NCBI RefSeq assembly: GCF_003344925.1
Contig: NZ_CP031188.1
Coordinates: 1,424,501 to 1,488,500, forward strand
Length of the DNA: 64,000 nucleotides
Source: Flavobacterium arcticum
Lineage (GTDB): Bacteria; Bacteroidota; Bacteroidia; Flavobacteriales; Flavobacteriaceae
Reading direction: 5' to 3'
Of the stretch, positions 26,248 through 37,095 are shown piece after piece (position 1 is the first letter of the stretch; each line of letters starts with the position of its first letter). The translations under genes were made by a program, and so were the position numbers. The notes under the pieces were generated by a model. That model searched no databases. It worked only from the letters and a program-made list of their open reading frames with translations, and was not told the origin of the DNA.

Positions 26248-26817
26248 ATGAAAAGAAAGCTCATCAATAAAATAAAAACGATACTAAAGCGGCTATTAGG
26301 TATTCGCGAAGTTAGTATGGTAGATGAGCTTAAAAAGAAGGGGTTTACCATAGGCGAACGCTGCAATATTCAGCCAGAGTGTATTATAGACTATTCGCAT
26401 TCTTGGCATATAACCCTTGGCGACGATGTTACTTTAGCACCAAGAGTTCATATCTTGGCACACGATGCCAGCACATGGACGTTTTTAGGGTATACAAAAG
26501 TAAAAAACACCAAAATAGGCAATCGCGTTTTTATAGGAGCTTCTAGTATAATATTGCCAGGCGTAACAATAGGTAACGATGTTATTATAGGAGCAGGATC
26601 GGTAGTGGCTAAAGATATTCCTGATAATTCTATTTTTGCAGGCAATCCAGCAAAGTTTATTACTACCACAAGCGAATATATCGAGAAAGAAAGACAGAAA
26701 ATGAACGGTGAAAACTGTTTTGGTCGAGAATTTTCGGAAGCTAACGATGTTAGTATGGAAAATAAAATGCTAATGAAACGAATGGCAGAAAAACACGGAA
26801 CTGCTTTTGCCGAATAA
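26248..26817 (+). CDS. Left-handed beta-helix acyltransferase
   Basis: A 189-residue hexapeptide-repeat protein. The repeats [22 protein letters not shown] and [14 protein letters not shown] build a left-handed beta-helix used by sugar O-acetyltransferases, and the closing GNPAKFI is typical of the maltose/galactoside acetyltransferase group. The substrate is likely a cell-envelope sugar, but this is not proven. I chose the ATG at 26248, just after the gmk stop; an in-frame TTG further upstream lies inside gmk. A small basic N-terminal helix precedes the repeats. Confidence 0.9.
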   Translation: MKRKLINKIKTILKRLLGIREVSMVDELKKKGFTIGERCNIQPECIIDYSHSWHITLGDDVTLAPRVHILAHDASTWTFLGYTKVKNTKIGNRVFIGASSIILPGVTIGNDVIIGAGSVVAKDIPDNSIFAGNPAKFITTTSEYIEKERQKMNGENCFGREFSEANDVSMENKMLMKRMAEKHGTAFAE

Positions 26818-26828
26818 TAAAAATAAAA

Positions 26829-27410
26829 ATGAAAATAGGGCTTTACTTCGGGACATTTAACCCCATGCATATAGGACACCTTATTATTGCCAACCACATG
26901 GCAGAACATTCTGACCTTGAACAAGTCTGGATGGTAGTAACACCCCACAACCCGCATAAAAAGAAAAGCACCCTGCTAGACGATCACCACCGTCTAGAAA
27001 TGGTACACCTTGCTACAGAGGGGTATGACAACATTCGCCCAAGCGATATCGAGTTTAAATTACCACAACCCAATTATACCGTAAATACACTGGTGCATTT
27101 ACTAGAAAAGTACCCTATGCACGATTTTTCGCTTATAATGGGCGAAGACAACCTCAACTCCCTACACAAGTGGAAAAATTATGAGGTGCTGTTGCAAAAC
27201 CACGATATTTATGTATATCCGCGCATTAACGGTGCAGTTGCTAATCAAGAGCTAATTGCCAACCCAAGAATACACCGCATAGATGCCCCTGTTATCGAGA
27301 TATCATCTACATTTATTCGGAATAACATAAAAGAGGGTAAAAACGTACAACCCCTATTACCCCAAAAAGTATGGGAGTATATAGACCATAATATATTTTA
27401 TAAGAAGTAA
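26829..27410 (+). CDS. nadD: Nicotinate-nucleotide adenylyltransferase
   Basis: A 193-residue NadD that transfers AMP from ATP to nicotinate mononucleotide in NAD synthesis. GTFNPMHIGH (8-17) gives the HxGH nucleotidyltransferase motif, and ISSTFIR near the C-terminus is the ISSTxIR motif. Cytoplasmic. The gene starts 11 nt after the acyltransferase. A heptamer repeat follows the stop. Confidence 0.96.
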   Translation: MKIGLYFGTFNPMHIGHLIIANHMAEHSDLEQVWMVVTPHNPHKKKSTLLDDHHRLEMVHLATEGYDNIRPSDIEFKLPQPNYTVNTLVHLLEKYPMHDFSLIMGEDNLNSLHKWKNYEVLLQNHDIYVYPRINGAVANQELIANPRIHRIDAPVIEISSTFIRNNIKEGKNVQPLLPQKVWEYIDHNIFYKK

Positions 27411-27418
27411 AACGGTGC

Positions 27419-27455
27419 TAAGTCGAAAGTTATAAAGCCTAAAATCATAAAGTTG
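27419..27455. repeat. Heptamer-type repeat
   Basis: Units TAAGTCG, AAAGTTA, TAAAGCC, TAAAATC and ATAAAGT, mostly in 7-nt register, lie just after nadD. Confidence 0.6.
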
Positions 27456-27558
27456 CTTACTGCATACTGTGACTGAATGCTGCTACTGTAATAACTTAGG
27501 CATGAAGTATGTAATCATTCTTAACATTCCTTTATTACATCTCGTTTTTCATTATTTG

Positions 27559-27566
27559 TAGCTTTG
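27559..27566 (+). promoter_or_regulatory. Putative -7 box TAGCTTTG
   Basis: TAnnTTTG match 16 nt before the ATG at 27583. Confidence 0.45.
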
Positions 27567-27582
27567 CATAAAAATATAAATT

Positions 27583-28743
27583 ATGCAAAATTTTCAATAT
27601 TATAACCCTGTAAATCTTGTGTTTGGTAAGGGACAAACCGAAAAACTCGCTACACTTATTCCTCAAAATGCTAAAGTACTTATGGTATATGGCGGAGGAA
27701 GTATTTTTAAAAACGGAGTGCACCAGCAGGTAGCCGATGCGTTAAAAGACCATAACGTTACCGAGTTTGGTGGGGTAGAACCCAATCCGCGTTTTGAAAC
27801 CCTAATGAAAGCCGTACAGGTAGTTAAAGATAACAATATCGACTTTGTACTTGCTGTAGGTGGAGGATCGGTAATAGATGGTGTAAAATTCATATCGGCA
27901 GCAGCCAACTACGAAGGCGATGCAGCCGAGATATTGCGTAAAAGAATAAGAATAGAAGAGAATGCACTACCATTTGGTACAGTACTAACATTACCGGCTA
28001 CAGGTAGCGAAATGAACTCGGGCTCTGTAGTAACTATCGAGGCAACCCATGAAAAATTACCTTTCGGAGGCCCTGCATTATTTCCGCAGTTTTCAATATG
28101 CGACCCATCTGTAGTAGCTTCGTTACCTACGCGTCAAGTACAAAATGGGGTTATAGATGCCTATACCCATGTATTAGAACAGTACCTTACCTACCCGCAC
28201 GATGCATTATTACAAGACAGAATAGCCGAAGGCATACTGCAAACCCTTATAGAAATAGGGCCTAGCGTAGCCGAAAACCCTGCCGACTATAAACTGGCAG
28301 CCAACTTTATGTGGAGTTGTACTATGGCATTAAACGGACTAATACAGCAAGGTGTACCTAGTGACTGGGCTACCCACATGATAGGGCATGAGCTTACTGC
28401 ACTTTACGAAATAGACCACGCACGCACACTCGCAATTATAGCACCTAACTTATATAGAGTGATGTTTGAAACCAAGAAAGAAAAACTAGCACAATACGGG
28501 CAGCGTGTTTGGGGCATTACTGCCAATACGGTAGAAGAAGCTGCAACATTAGCTATAGAGAAAACAGTACAATTTTTCCACACTATGGGTATGGATACTA
28601 AGCTGTCTAACTATACAGAAGAGTACCAAAAAACAGCCGATTTTATTGTAAATCGTTTTCAAGAAAGAGGTTGGGAGGCACTTGGCGAACGCCAAAATAT
28701 TACCCCAGAGAAGGTTAGAGCAATTGTAGAGCTTAGTTACTAG
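27583..28743 (+). CDS. Iron-containing alcohol dehydrogenase (YqhD-like)
   Basis: A 386-residue group III alcohol dehydrogenase, probably an NADPH-dependent aldehyde reductase. The N-terminal Rossmann-like part has VYGGGSIFKNG, and GGGSVIDGVKF for the nucleotide phosphate. The C-terminal helical part carries the metal ligands in VIDAYTHVLEQY (D and H), HMIGHELTALYEIDHA (two H). All four are intact. YqhD-like enzymes detoxify short-chain aldehydes. Monocistronic: its own -7 box and a terminator. Confidence 0.93.
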   Translation: MQNFQYYNPVNLVFGKGQTEKLATLIPQNAKVLMVYGGGSIFKNGVHQQVADALKDHNVTEFGGVEPNPRFETLMKAVQVVKDNNIDFVLAVGGGSVIDGVKFISAAANYEGDAAEILRKRIRIEENALPFGTVLTLPATGSEMNSGSVVTIEATHEKLPFGGPALFPQFSICDPSVVASLPTRQVQNGVIDAYTHVLEQYLTYPHDALLQDRIAEGILQTLIEIGPSVAENPADYKLAANFMWSCTMALNGLIQQGVPSDWATHMIGHELTALYEIDHARTLAIIAPNLYRVMFETKKEKLAQYGQRVWGITANTVEEAATLAIEKTVQFFHTMGMDTKLSNYTEEYQKTADFIVNRFQERGWEALGERQNITPEKVRAIVELSY

Positions 28744-28776
28744 TTTATAGTGAAATAGCTATAAATAAAAAATGAA

Positions 28777-28812
28777 AAAAGGCATTCGCTACAATAGCAG
28801 CGAGTGCCTTTT
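28777..28812 (+). terminator. Rho-independent terminator after the alcohol dehydrogenase gene
   Basis: The stem AAAAGGCATTCGCT / AGCGAGTGCCTTTT (one mismatch) has an 8-nt loop, with an A-run before and a T-run within the right arm. Confidence 0.75.
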
Positions 28813-28992
28813 AAACACCAAAAACAAAAAATTTAACTAACCTTGTAATCCTTTTGTCTAGACAAAATTATATAATGATAACGGCACGTTGTTCTACTAA
28901 ATTGCGTGTATATTCATAATAAAATGTTAATCTTTTTTTATTGAATATTGTATTCATAGTACCTTCCATTTTTTTTAAGAAATTAATTGTTA

Positions 28993-29024
28993 TTGGTACA
29001 TAGTATAAATTTTAAGTACTTTTG
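28993..29024 (+). promoter_or_regulatory. Promoter of gpsA with -33 TTG and -7 TACTTTTG
   Basis: TTG at 28993-28995 and TACTTTTG at 29017-29024 are 21 nt apart, fitting the Bacteroidota sigma-A consensus. The ATG is 21 nt downstream. This is the best-formed promoter in the window. Confidence 0.6.
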
Positions 29025-29045
29025 GCAATCCTAACATAATTGAAG

Positions 29046-30041
29046 ATGAATGATACTCCAAAGTTCGCTGTTATAGGTGGCGGAAGCTGGGCTACTGCTA
29101 TTGCTAAGATGCTGTGTGTAAACGTGCCAGAAATTACTTGGTACATGCGCAACACCTATGCTATAGAGCATATAAAACTACAAAAGCACAACCCTAACTA
29201 CCTGAGTTCTGTAGAGTTTGATACAAGTAAGTTACAACTTACCGATGATATTAACGAAGCAGTAGCTTATGCCGATTATATAATATTTGCCATACCCTCT
29301 GCTTTTTTAAGCGGTGAGCTCGAAAAACTAACCGAAAGCCTTGATGGTAAGGTGATTTTTTCAGCAATAAAAGGTATAGTGCCAGAGACGAGCCTAATAG
29401 TAGGCGAACATTTTCATCAAAAATATAATGTGCCTTACGATAATATTGGGGTACTAACAGGACCTTGCCATGCCGAGGAAGTAGCACTAGAAAAGCTTTC
29501 TTACCTTACTATTGCCTGTGGCGACCAAAAGAAAGCCAAGATAATGGGCAAGCACCTAGACAGTTATTACATTAATACCAAAATATCTGATGACATTGTG
29601 GGTACAGAGTATGCTGCAATGCTAAAAAATATCTATGCTATTGCTGCTGGTATAGCACATGGGCTGGGCTATGGCGATAACTTTCAGGCATTATTGATGA
29701 GTAACGCCATACGCGAGATGAAGAAATTTATCCGTAAAGTGCACCGCATGAAACGTAATATTAATAACTCTGCTTACTTAGGCGACCTTTTAGTAACAGG
29801 TTATTCGGTATTTTCACGTAACCGTATGTTTGGTAATATGATAGGGAAAGGTTATACCGTAAAATCGGCAATGATGGAGATGAGTATGGTTGCCGAAGGT
29901 TATTATGCGACCAAGAGTGCCTATAACCTTAACCAAGAATATGGTGCAAAAACGCCTATTATAGATGCTGTATATAGCATACTCTATGAGGGTAAAGATG
30001 CCAAGAATGTATTTAAAAAACTAACAGAGAAACTAGACTAA
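29046..30041 (+). CDS. gpsA: NAD(P)H-dependent glycerol-3-phosphate dehydrogenase
   Basis: A 331-residue GpsA that reduces dihydroxyacetone phosphate to sn-glycerol-3-phosphate for phospholipid synthesis. The N-terminal Rossmann motif is VIGGGSWATAIAK, SAIKGI and GPCHAEEVA follow, and the catalytic lysine region is AMLKNIYAIAAG. I use the ATG at 29046; a TTG two codons upstream is in frame but closer to the -7 box. Cytoplasmic. The TerC gene follows after 15 nt. Confidence 0.95.
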   Translation: MNDTPKFAVIGGGSWATAIAKMLCVNVPEITWYMRNTYAIEHIKLQKHNPNYLSSVEFDTSKLQLTDDINEAVAYADYIIFAIPSAFLSGELEKLTESLDGKVIFSAIKGIVPETSLIVGEHFHQKYNVPYDNIGVLTGPCHAEEVALEKLSYLTIACGDQKKAKIMGKHLDSYYINTKISDDIVGTEYAAMLKNIYAIAAGIAHGLGYGDNFQALLMSNAIREMKKFIRKVHRMKRNINNSAYLGDLLVTGYSVFSRNRMFGNMIGKGYTVKSAMMEMSMVAEGYYATKSAYNLNQEYGAKTPIIDAVYSILYEGKDAKNVFKKLTEKLD

Positions 30042-30056
30042 CACGCACCTACTATA

Positions 30057-31052
30057 ATGGATCACTTGATAAACCACCCAGGCTTAATAGCCGGATTTTC
30101 CATAATTATAATTATTATGCTCTTGCTCGACCTTGGTGTTTTTAACAAAAAGAGTCATGAGGTTTCTAATAAAGAGGCACTACTATGGTCTGTAGTATGG
30201 ATATCGTTATCTATGCTTTTTAGTGGTGTTATTTATTGGGTAGTAGGCTGGGAGTCATTCACACAGTTTCAAAGCGCCTATTGGATAGAAAAAGCCCTAT
30301 CTGTAGATAACCTTTTTGTGTTTATATTAGTGTTTGGCTTTTTTAATGTACCTAAATACTTGCACCACAAGGTGTTATTTTGGGGTATTATTGGGGCATT
30401 AGTATTTAGGGCAATATTTATTTTTACAGGTGTAGAGCTTATAAATATGACCTACTTGCCAGAAATGGAAATTTTTGGTATGAATGTACGCATTAATGCA
30501 GTACTCACATTATTTGGTGTCTTTTTACTTTTTGCGGGTATCAAGTCATGGTCTACACAAGAAGATGACGATGAGAACAAAGACTTTACTAAAAGCCCTG
30601 GAGCTAGGCTAGTATACAAGTTTTTTAAAGTAACCAAAAACTTTGAAGGCGACCGTTTCTTTATTTATGAGCAAGGCAAGCGCATTGCAACACCATTATT
30701 TGTTGTAGTTGCCGTAATCGAGTTTACCGATCTTATCTTTGCAGTAGACTCTATTCCTGCAATATTCGCCATAGCACCAGATGACCCTTTTATACTTTAT
30801 ACGTCTAATATTTTTGCAATATTAGGACTTAGAGCTTTATATTTCTTGTTGGCTAACTTTATGCACATGTTTAGCAAGTTGCATTATGGTTTGGCAGTAA
30901 TATTGGCTTTCATAGGCGTTAAAATGCTTATTAGTCCGTTTTATCATATATCTTCACCTATCTCGCTTGCGGTAGTAGGAGGCATACTGCTTGTGTCTGT
31001 AATCATATCATTTATGTTCCCTGCTGAACATAAGGAAGCTAAGGAAGAATAG
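30057..31052 (+). CDS. TerC/Alx-family integral membrane protein
   Basis: A 331-residue TerC-family protein with about eight to nine transmembrane helices. The signatures ALSVDNLFVFILVF (about 80-93) and EFTDLIFAVDSIPAIFAIA (about 221-239) contain the conserved acidic residues inside the membrane. The Alx branch is associated with Mn2+ export and alkaline response, and TerC with tellurite resistance; no other ter genes are nearby, so a metal-export role is more likely. It may be cotranscribed with gpsA. Confidence 0.93.
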   Translation: MDHLINHPGLIAGFSIIIIIMLLLDLGVFNKKSHEVSNKEALLWSVVWISLSMLFSGVIYWVVGWESFTQFQSAYWIEKALSVDNLFVFILVFGFFNVPKYLHHKVLFWGIIGALVFRAIFIFTGVELINMTYLPEMEIFGMNVRINAVLTLFGVFLLFAGIKSWSTQEDDDENKDFTKSPGARLVYKFFKVTKNFEGDRFFIYEQGKRIATPLFVVVAVIEFTDLIFAVDSIPAIFAIAPDDPFILYTSNIFAILGLRALYFLLANFMHMFSKLHYGLAVILAFIGVKMLISPFYHISSPISLAVVGGILLVSVIISFMFPAEHKEAKEE

Positions 31053-31106
31053 ATATATAATATTTGAGATAATTTTGTTATTGCTTTGTCGGTTCAGGCT
31101 TTGTTT

Positions 31107-31161
31107 GTCATTCTGACGAAGGAAGAATCTATGAGCAAGATGCTTCGTGCCTCAGCATGAC
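31107..31161. repeat. Dispersed repeat B, hairpin form
   Basis: GTCATTCTGACGAAGGAAGA ... GCTTCGTGCCTCAGCATGAC is almost the same as the copy at 3594-3647, including the inverted right half. It lies between the convergent terC-like and lipoprotein genes. Confidence 0.8.
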
Positions 31162-31184
31162 AAACTCAAAAGAAAACTTTATGA

Positions 31185-31970
31185 CTACTTCACTTTCAAA
31201 TACTGCTCTATCTCTTTATAAGGCAATAGTAACTCTTTAGCACCTTCGGCATAAGATGAAACCTCATAAGTATTGTAGTAAAGCAACAACCCATCTTCTT
31301 GAAAGAAAATAGCATTAGGGAGTACAAAAGTTTCATTCTCGAACATAAACCCTGTACTATTGATAGATTGCATTGCTTCTATCTTAAATTTCTTTCTAAA
31401 GCTTTTCTCAGCATAATCAGTAAAACTCTTTACATCATTAAAAATATCTCTGTAAGCAAGAGCGTGTCCTGTTTTAGGGTCAAAAAGTAACGAGCGTGTA
31501 CCGGCATAACCATGCGCTCCACCAGTATAAGTAAAGTGGTTTAGTGTAATGTTTAATAAGCTATCTGTACGGTGTGTTACTGTAGCAGCTATAGTACCCT
31601 CCCAGCCTAGCATTTCTTTAGGAAATTCCTTTTTCAGTTCCTCATACGACTGTATAAACGAAGCCGTCAGCTCATCATAATTAGTAGCATCATAAGGCTT
31701 TTCGCCATAATAAATTATTTCTCTAACCGTGTTAAATATTTTTTTGTTAATACTATCGGCAGTAGGTTGTGGTCCTGTAGCTTCGGTCACTTCTATTGCA
31801 ACTTTAGGGCAGTGTTCTTTACAAGGTAACGATGAGGTTGCCTTGTATTCTTTTGTTTCAAAAGCCAGCGCAACAACAGGTTCAGTCTCAATCTCATTGT
31901 TTTCTTTCTTGTCTTTTCCGCATCCTGTAAGTAGTAGCGCAGTAAGTGCTATAGTAAGGTAGTGTTTCAT
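31185..31970 (-). CDS. RsiV-like lipoprotein (DUF4163/DUF3298)
   Basis: A 261-residue lipoprotein. The signal ends in LLTGC (C17), followed by a charged KDKKENNE stretch. The DUF4163 domain (about 40-135) and DUF3298 domain (about 150-255, with YTGGAHGYAGTRSLLFD and a GHALAYRDIFND motif) match the fold of the anti-sigma factor RsiV ectodomain, which binds lysozyme in Bacillus. This one lacks an N-terminal anti-sigma domain, so it is not a regulator of that kind. Function in the periplasm or outer membrane is unknown. Confidence 0.87.
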   Translation of the reverse strand: MKHYLTIALTALLLTGCGKDKKENNEIETEPVVALAFETKEYKATSSLPCKEHCPKVAIEVTEATGPQPTADSINKKIFNTVREIIYYGEKPYDATNYDELTASFIQSYEELKKEFPKEMLGWEGTIAATVTHRTDSLLNITLNHFTYTGGAHGYAGTRSLLFDPKTGHALAYRDIFNDVKSFTDYAEKSFRKKFKIEAMQSINSTGFMFENETFVLPNAIFFQEDGLLLYYNTYEVSSYAEGAKELLLPYKEIEQYLKVK

Positions 31971-32030
31971 AATATATGTTATAGTTTTGTAAAAGGGCTG
32001 TAATGCTTATGCAAGGATAAACAAATTAAG

Positions 32031-32038
32031 TAAATTTG
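32031..32038 (+). promoter_or_regulatory. Putative -7 box TAAATTTG
   Basis: TAnnTTTG match 32 nt before the ATG at 32071. Confidence 0.4.
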
Positions 32039-32070
32039 TCTAAATATAAACAATAGCGAATTTAAATTAT

Positions 32071-33216
32071 ATGAAATTTAACACAAAAACCATACACGGA
32101 GGGCAACACCCAGAGCCAAGCACAGGAGCAGTAATGCCACCTGTTTTTCAAACATCAACATTTGCACAAAGTAGCCCAGGTGTACACAAGGGTTATGAGT
32201 ATAGCCGCGCGGCTAACCCAACGCGTACAGCCCTAGAAGATGCACTTGCTAGTATAGAAAACGGCGCGCGTGGGCTTGCTTTTTCTAGCGGACTTGCAGC
32301 GACAGACTGTGTACTGAAATTGCTAAAGCCTAACGATGAGGTTATTGCAATGGACGACCTTTATGGCGGTACCTACCGTATGTTTAGTAAAGTATATAGC
32401 GAGTTTGGAATAAAATTCCACTTTGTGGATATGAACGATTTTGAAAAACTAGAATCGCTTTTTAACGAAAACACAAAACTAGTTTGGGTAGAAACACCAA
32501 CAAACCCGTTGATGAAACTAGCTGATATTGCTAAAATAGCCGAGCTTACTAAAAAGAAAAACGTACTTTTTGCAGTAGATAACACTTTTGCAACACCATA
32601 CCTGCAAAATCCTCTAGATTTGGGTGCAGATATCGTGATGCACTCTGCTACAAAATATTTAGGCGGACACTCTGATGTTATTGCTGGAGCATTAGTAGCT
32701 AAAACTGAAGAGATTGGCGAAAAACTACACTTTGCACAGTTTGCAACAGGAGCTACACTAGGGCCAAACGATGCCTATTTAGTATTAAGAGGTATAAAAA
32801 CACTACACCTGCGCATACAACGCCATAGCGAAAACGGGCAAAAAGTAGCCGAATATCTTGAAAAGCACCCTAAAGTAAAAAGAGTATACTACCCAGGGCT
32901 AGAAAGCCACCCTAACCATGAGATAGCCAAAAAGCAAATGCATGGCGGTTTTGGCGGTATGGTATCGTTCACTTTTGCATCAGAAAAGAAAGAAGACTCT
33001 ATAAAATTCCTCGAAAATGTAAAAGTATTTACCCTTGCCGAATCACTAGGCGGAGTAGAATCGCTTGCTAATCATCCTGCATTAATGACACATGCCTCTG
33101 TACCCGAAGATAAACGTAAAGAACTGGGTATTACAGATGATATGGTGCGCCTTAGCGTAGGGGTAGAAGATGCCGAAGATTTATTAAACGATTTAGAACA
33201 GGCACTTAACTCATAA
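32071..33216 (+). CDS. PLP-dependent transsulfuration enzyme (cystathionine gamma-synthase/lyase)
   Basis: A 381-residue Cys/Met-metabolism PLP enzyme. The PLP-binding lysine is K195 in HSATKYLGGHSD; EYSRAANPTR (about 43-52) and YGGTYRMF contribute to the phosphate site, and SLGGVESLANHPA is near the C-terminus. The family contains cystathionine gamma-synthase (MetB), gamma-lyase and O-acetylhomoserine sulfhydrylase; length and motifs favour the first two. The substrate choice cannot be settled from sequence alone. Monocistronic. A leading -7 box is present. Confidence 0.92.
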   Translation: MKFNTKTIHGGQHPEPSTGAVMPPVFQTSTFAQSSPGVHKGYEYSRAANPTRTALEDALASIENGARGLAFSSGLAATDCVLKLLKPNDEVIAMDDLYGGTYRMFSKVYSEFGIKFHFVDMNDFEKLESLFNENTKLVWVETPTNPLMKLADIAKIAELTKKKNVLFAVDNTFATPYLQNPLDLGADIVMHSATKYLGGHSDVIAGALVAKTEEIGEKLHFAQFATGATLGPNDAYLVLRGIKTLHLRIQRHSENGQKVAEYLEKHPKVKRVYYPGLESHPNHEIAKKQMHGGFGGMVSFTFASEKKEDSIKFLENVKVFTLAESLGGVESLANHPALMTHASVPEDKRKELGITDDMVRLSVGVEDAEDLLNDLEQALNS

Positions 33217-33301
33217 AAACCATTATAAACAAAGAGTTAACAAAATAAGCGCTTAAAAATAAAGTATTGGCAATTATATATAGCTGTATTTAAGAAAACT
33301 G

Positions 33302-33331
33302 TATATTTGCCACTATTACGAAAACGTTTTC
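33302..33331 (+). promoter_or_regulatory. gdhA -7 box and adjacent 12-bp palindrome
   Basis: TATATTTG at 33302-33309 lies 44 nt before the gdhA ATG. The perfect palindrome GAAAACGTTTTC at 33320-33331 covers the expected early transcribed region and resembles LacI-family operators, so it may be a repressor site. A second, 10-bp palindrome TAAGCGCTTA is at 33246-33255. Confidence 0.4.
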
Positions 33332-33335
33332 TTAA

Positions 33336-34697
<1,362 letters not shown>

Positions 34698-34719
34698 GCT
34701 ATACTTTATAATATACTAA

Positions 34720-34747
34720 AAGGGCTACCTACTGGTAGCCTTTTTTT
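34720..34747 (+). terminator. Rho-independent terminator after gdhA
   Basis: The stem GGCTACC / GGTAGCC with a 4-nt loop is followed by TTTTTTT. Confidence 0.85.
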
Positions 34748-34787
34748 ATGCGATATATACAAAAGCGGTAATAAATACGTTTTAGCT

Positions 34788-34795
34788 TATATTTG
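34788..34795 (+). promoter_or_regulatory. Putative -7 box TATATTTG of porZ
   Basis: TAnnTTTG match 20 nt before the ATG at 34816. Confidence 0.45.
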
Positions 34796-34815
34796 CTTAC
34801 AAATACCATATTTTA

Positions 34816-37080
34816 ATGAAACGTTTTTTCGGGATATATATACTTCTTTTTACATACACTCTTTTTGCACAAAATGGTCAGCAGTGGGTTGGGCATTTTT
34901 CATATACTAATGTGCAAGATATGACACAGTCTAACGGTAGGGTATATGCCGCTTCAGAGAGTGCAATGTTCTCTAAAAGCCTTATTACAAACGAGCTAAA
35001 AACCATATCATCTGTAGATGGGCTTAAACCCGAAACCATTACAGCTATACATTACAGCCCAGAATATAACCGCACCCTTGTAGGTAGCGACAACGGGTTA
35101 CTTATTGTTGTAAACGGCGATAATACATTTTTAAATAAAATAGATATTGTACAAGAAGCTACAGTACAATCGGCTAAAAAGAAGATAAACCATATAGCCG
35201 AATATGGTGGCAAAGCATACATTTCATGCGATTTTGGTATTGCTGTTTTCGACCTAGCTTCACTAGAGTTTGATGATACTTATTATCTTGGTCCTAACGG
35301 TGCAGAGATACCCGTAATACAATCAACAGTATTTGGCGGATATATATATGCAGCCACAACGACCAATGGTATACGTAGAGGAGAACTTAGCAACCCTAAC
35401 CTTAATGACTATACCCAATGGATAGAGGTATATGGCGGTTCATGGAGTGGTATTACTTCTTTTGGCGATAATTATTTTGGTGTAGATAATGTGGGAAACG
35501 TTTTTAGGTTATCAGCTGGGGCATTGGTGTTTACCACTATAGGTAGCGCTGCTGTAGATATTAGAGCTGCCAATGGCTATCTTGTAATAACAAGCCCTAA
35601 CCGCATAAGTGTTTATGATGAAAATTTGATACAAGTTTTACAGCTTAATGGTTTATCAGGAGAAAATGTAACATTTACCTGTGCAACGGTAGTGTCAGGA
35701 CAAATATTTATAGGCACTAAGACTAAAGGTGTAATAGAAAGTTACCTTAACAATATTTCGATACAAGAAAACATTACGCCTAATGGTCCTTTGCGGAGTA
35801 GTATTTTTTCACTCGAAAGAACATCCAATTCGTTATGGGCGGTATTTGGGGGTTACGATTACCAGTTTATCCCCGATTATTCGCAACGAGGCATTAGTGA
35901 GCTAACCGCTGAGGGGTGGAACAATATACCTTATGAAGATGTTTTAAACGCTAAATCGCTTACTGATGTAGCTGTTAACCCTACTAATAATAATGAAGTA
36001 TATGTGGCATCATACCATAATGGTCTTTTGCGACTAGAAGAAGATGTGCCCATACAATTGTATGATGACAATAATAGCCCATTAGAAAATCAGCAATTTA
36101 TACCAGGGTTTGATAACCTTAGGGTTAATAGTTTATACTTTGATGATACAGGCGCATTATGGATGACTAACGATATGACAGAGAAACCATTAAAGGTTTT
36201 TAGAAATGGAAACTGGACATCCTATAGTTTTGTAGATGTAATAAGTGCTCCTAAAGATAATAAGTATCAAAAAATGATTATTGATAGGAATGGTACAAAA
36301 TGGATACCATCTATTAACAGCGGACTTATTGGTTTTAATGAAAGTTTAGGTAATAAGTTTATTGTAATTAGCAATGACGATTTTGGTAATTTACCTACTG
36401 AGTATGCTAAGTGTGTAGCTATAGATAATAGTAATAGGCTCTGGATAGGAACATCAGCAGGATTAAGAGTGTTATCTGGAATAGATCGTTTTTTAACAGA
36501 AGATGTATTGAGCACCAATGCAATTATTATTGAAGAAGATGGACTAGCTCAAGAGCTATTATATGAACAAGATATAAATGATATTGAGGTAGATGGGTCT
36601 AACAATAAATGGGTAGCAACGGGTAGTGCAGGAGCATTTTTAATATCGCCCGATGGACAAAGAACACTATTTCATTTCACGAAACTCAATTCGCCTTTAC
36701 CAAGCAATACTATAAACGATATTGCCATAGATTCTCAAACAGGCGATGTATATTTTGCTACAGATAAAGGGATGGTTGCTTACAAAGGTACTGCTACAGA
36801 TGCATCTGGCGATTTGAGCAATGTATATGTGTACCCTAACCCTGTGCGCCCTGGTTTTGAAGGGGAAGTAAAAATAAGCGGACTTATAGATAATGCCAAT
36901 ATAAAGATAACCGATATAGAGGGTAATTTAGTTTACGAAACCACATCCGAAGGGGGAACAGTTCTTTGGGATACCCGTGCATTTGGTAGGTATAAAGTAG
37001 CCTCAGGAGTATATATGATTTTTATAGCTTCTGAAGATGCTACTGAAACCAAGGTTAAAAAAGTAATGATAATACGATAA
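34816..37080 (+). CDS. porZ: PorZ-like T9SS beta-propeller protein
   Basis: A 754-residue secreted protein. The signal peptide is 1-18. Two beta-propeller regions follow, with repeats such as KIDIVQEATVQSAKKKINHI, DIAIDSQTGDVYFATDKGMV and GTKWIPSINSGLIGF of the two-component-regulator propeller type. The C-terminal ~90 residues, starting YVYPNPVRPGFEGEV, are a T9SS sorting-like domain. The layout matches PorZ, which is part of the surface attachment complex that processes T9SS cargo. The recO gene starts 15 nt downstream, and I recall porZ next to recO in Flavobacterium genomes. Confidence 0.85.
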   Translation: MKRFFGIYILLFTYTLFAQNGQQWVGHFSYTNVQDMTQSNGRVYAASESAMFSKSLITNELKTISSVDGLKPETITAIHYSPEYNRTLVGSDNGLLIVVNGDNTFLNKIDIVQEATVQSAKKKINHIAEYGGKAYISCDFGIAVFDLASLEFDDTYYLGPNGAEIPVIQSTVFGGYIYAATTTNGIRRGELSNPNLNDYTQWIEVYGGSWSGITSFGDNYFGVDNVGNVFRLSAGALVFTTIGSAAVDIRAANGYLVITSPNRISVYDENLIQVLQLNGLSGENVTFTCATVVSGQIFIGTKTKGVIESYLNNISIQENITPNGPLRSSIFSLERTSNSLWAVFGGYDYQFIPDYSQRGISELTAEGWNNIPYEDVLNAKSLTDVAVNPTNNNEVYVASYHNGLLRLEEDVPIQLYDDNNSPLENQQFIPGFDNLRVNSLYFDDTGALWMTNDMTEKPLKVFRNGNWTSYSFVDVISAPKDNKYQKMIIDRNGTKWIPSINSGLIGFNESLGNKFIVISNDDFGNLPTEYAKCVAIDNSNRLWIGTSAGLRVLSGIDRFLTEDVLSTNAIIIEEDGLAQELLYEQDINDIEVDGSNNKWVATGSAGAFLISPDGQRTLFHFTKLNSPLPSNTINDIAIDSQTGDVYFATDKGMVAYKGTATDASGDLSNVYVYPNPVRPGFEGEVKISGLIDNANIKITDIEGNLVYETTSEGGTVLWDTRAFGRYKVASGVYMIFIASEDATETKVKKVMIIR

Positions 37081-37095
37081 AAAACTCATAAAAGT

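Larger units (their letters stand above)
28744..29045. other. 302-nt intergenic region between the alcohol dehydrogenase gene and gpsA
   Basis: It holds the terminator at 28777-28812 and the gpsA promoter at 28993-29024. Between them (28813-28990) is AT-rich sequence with no reading frame, RNA gene or repeat that I can recognise. Confidence 0.7.

Noticed and set aside
30057..31052. Tellurite resistance cluster around the TerC-like gene
   Set aside because: No other ter genes occur in the neighbourhood; it is paired only with gpsA.
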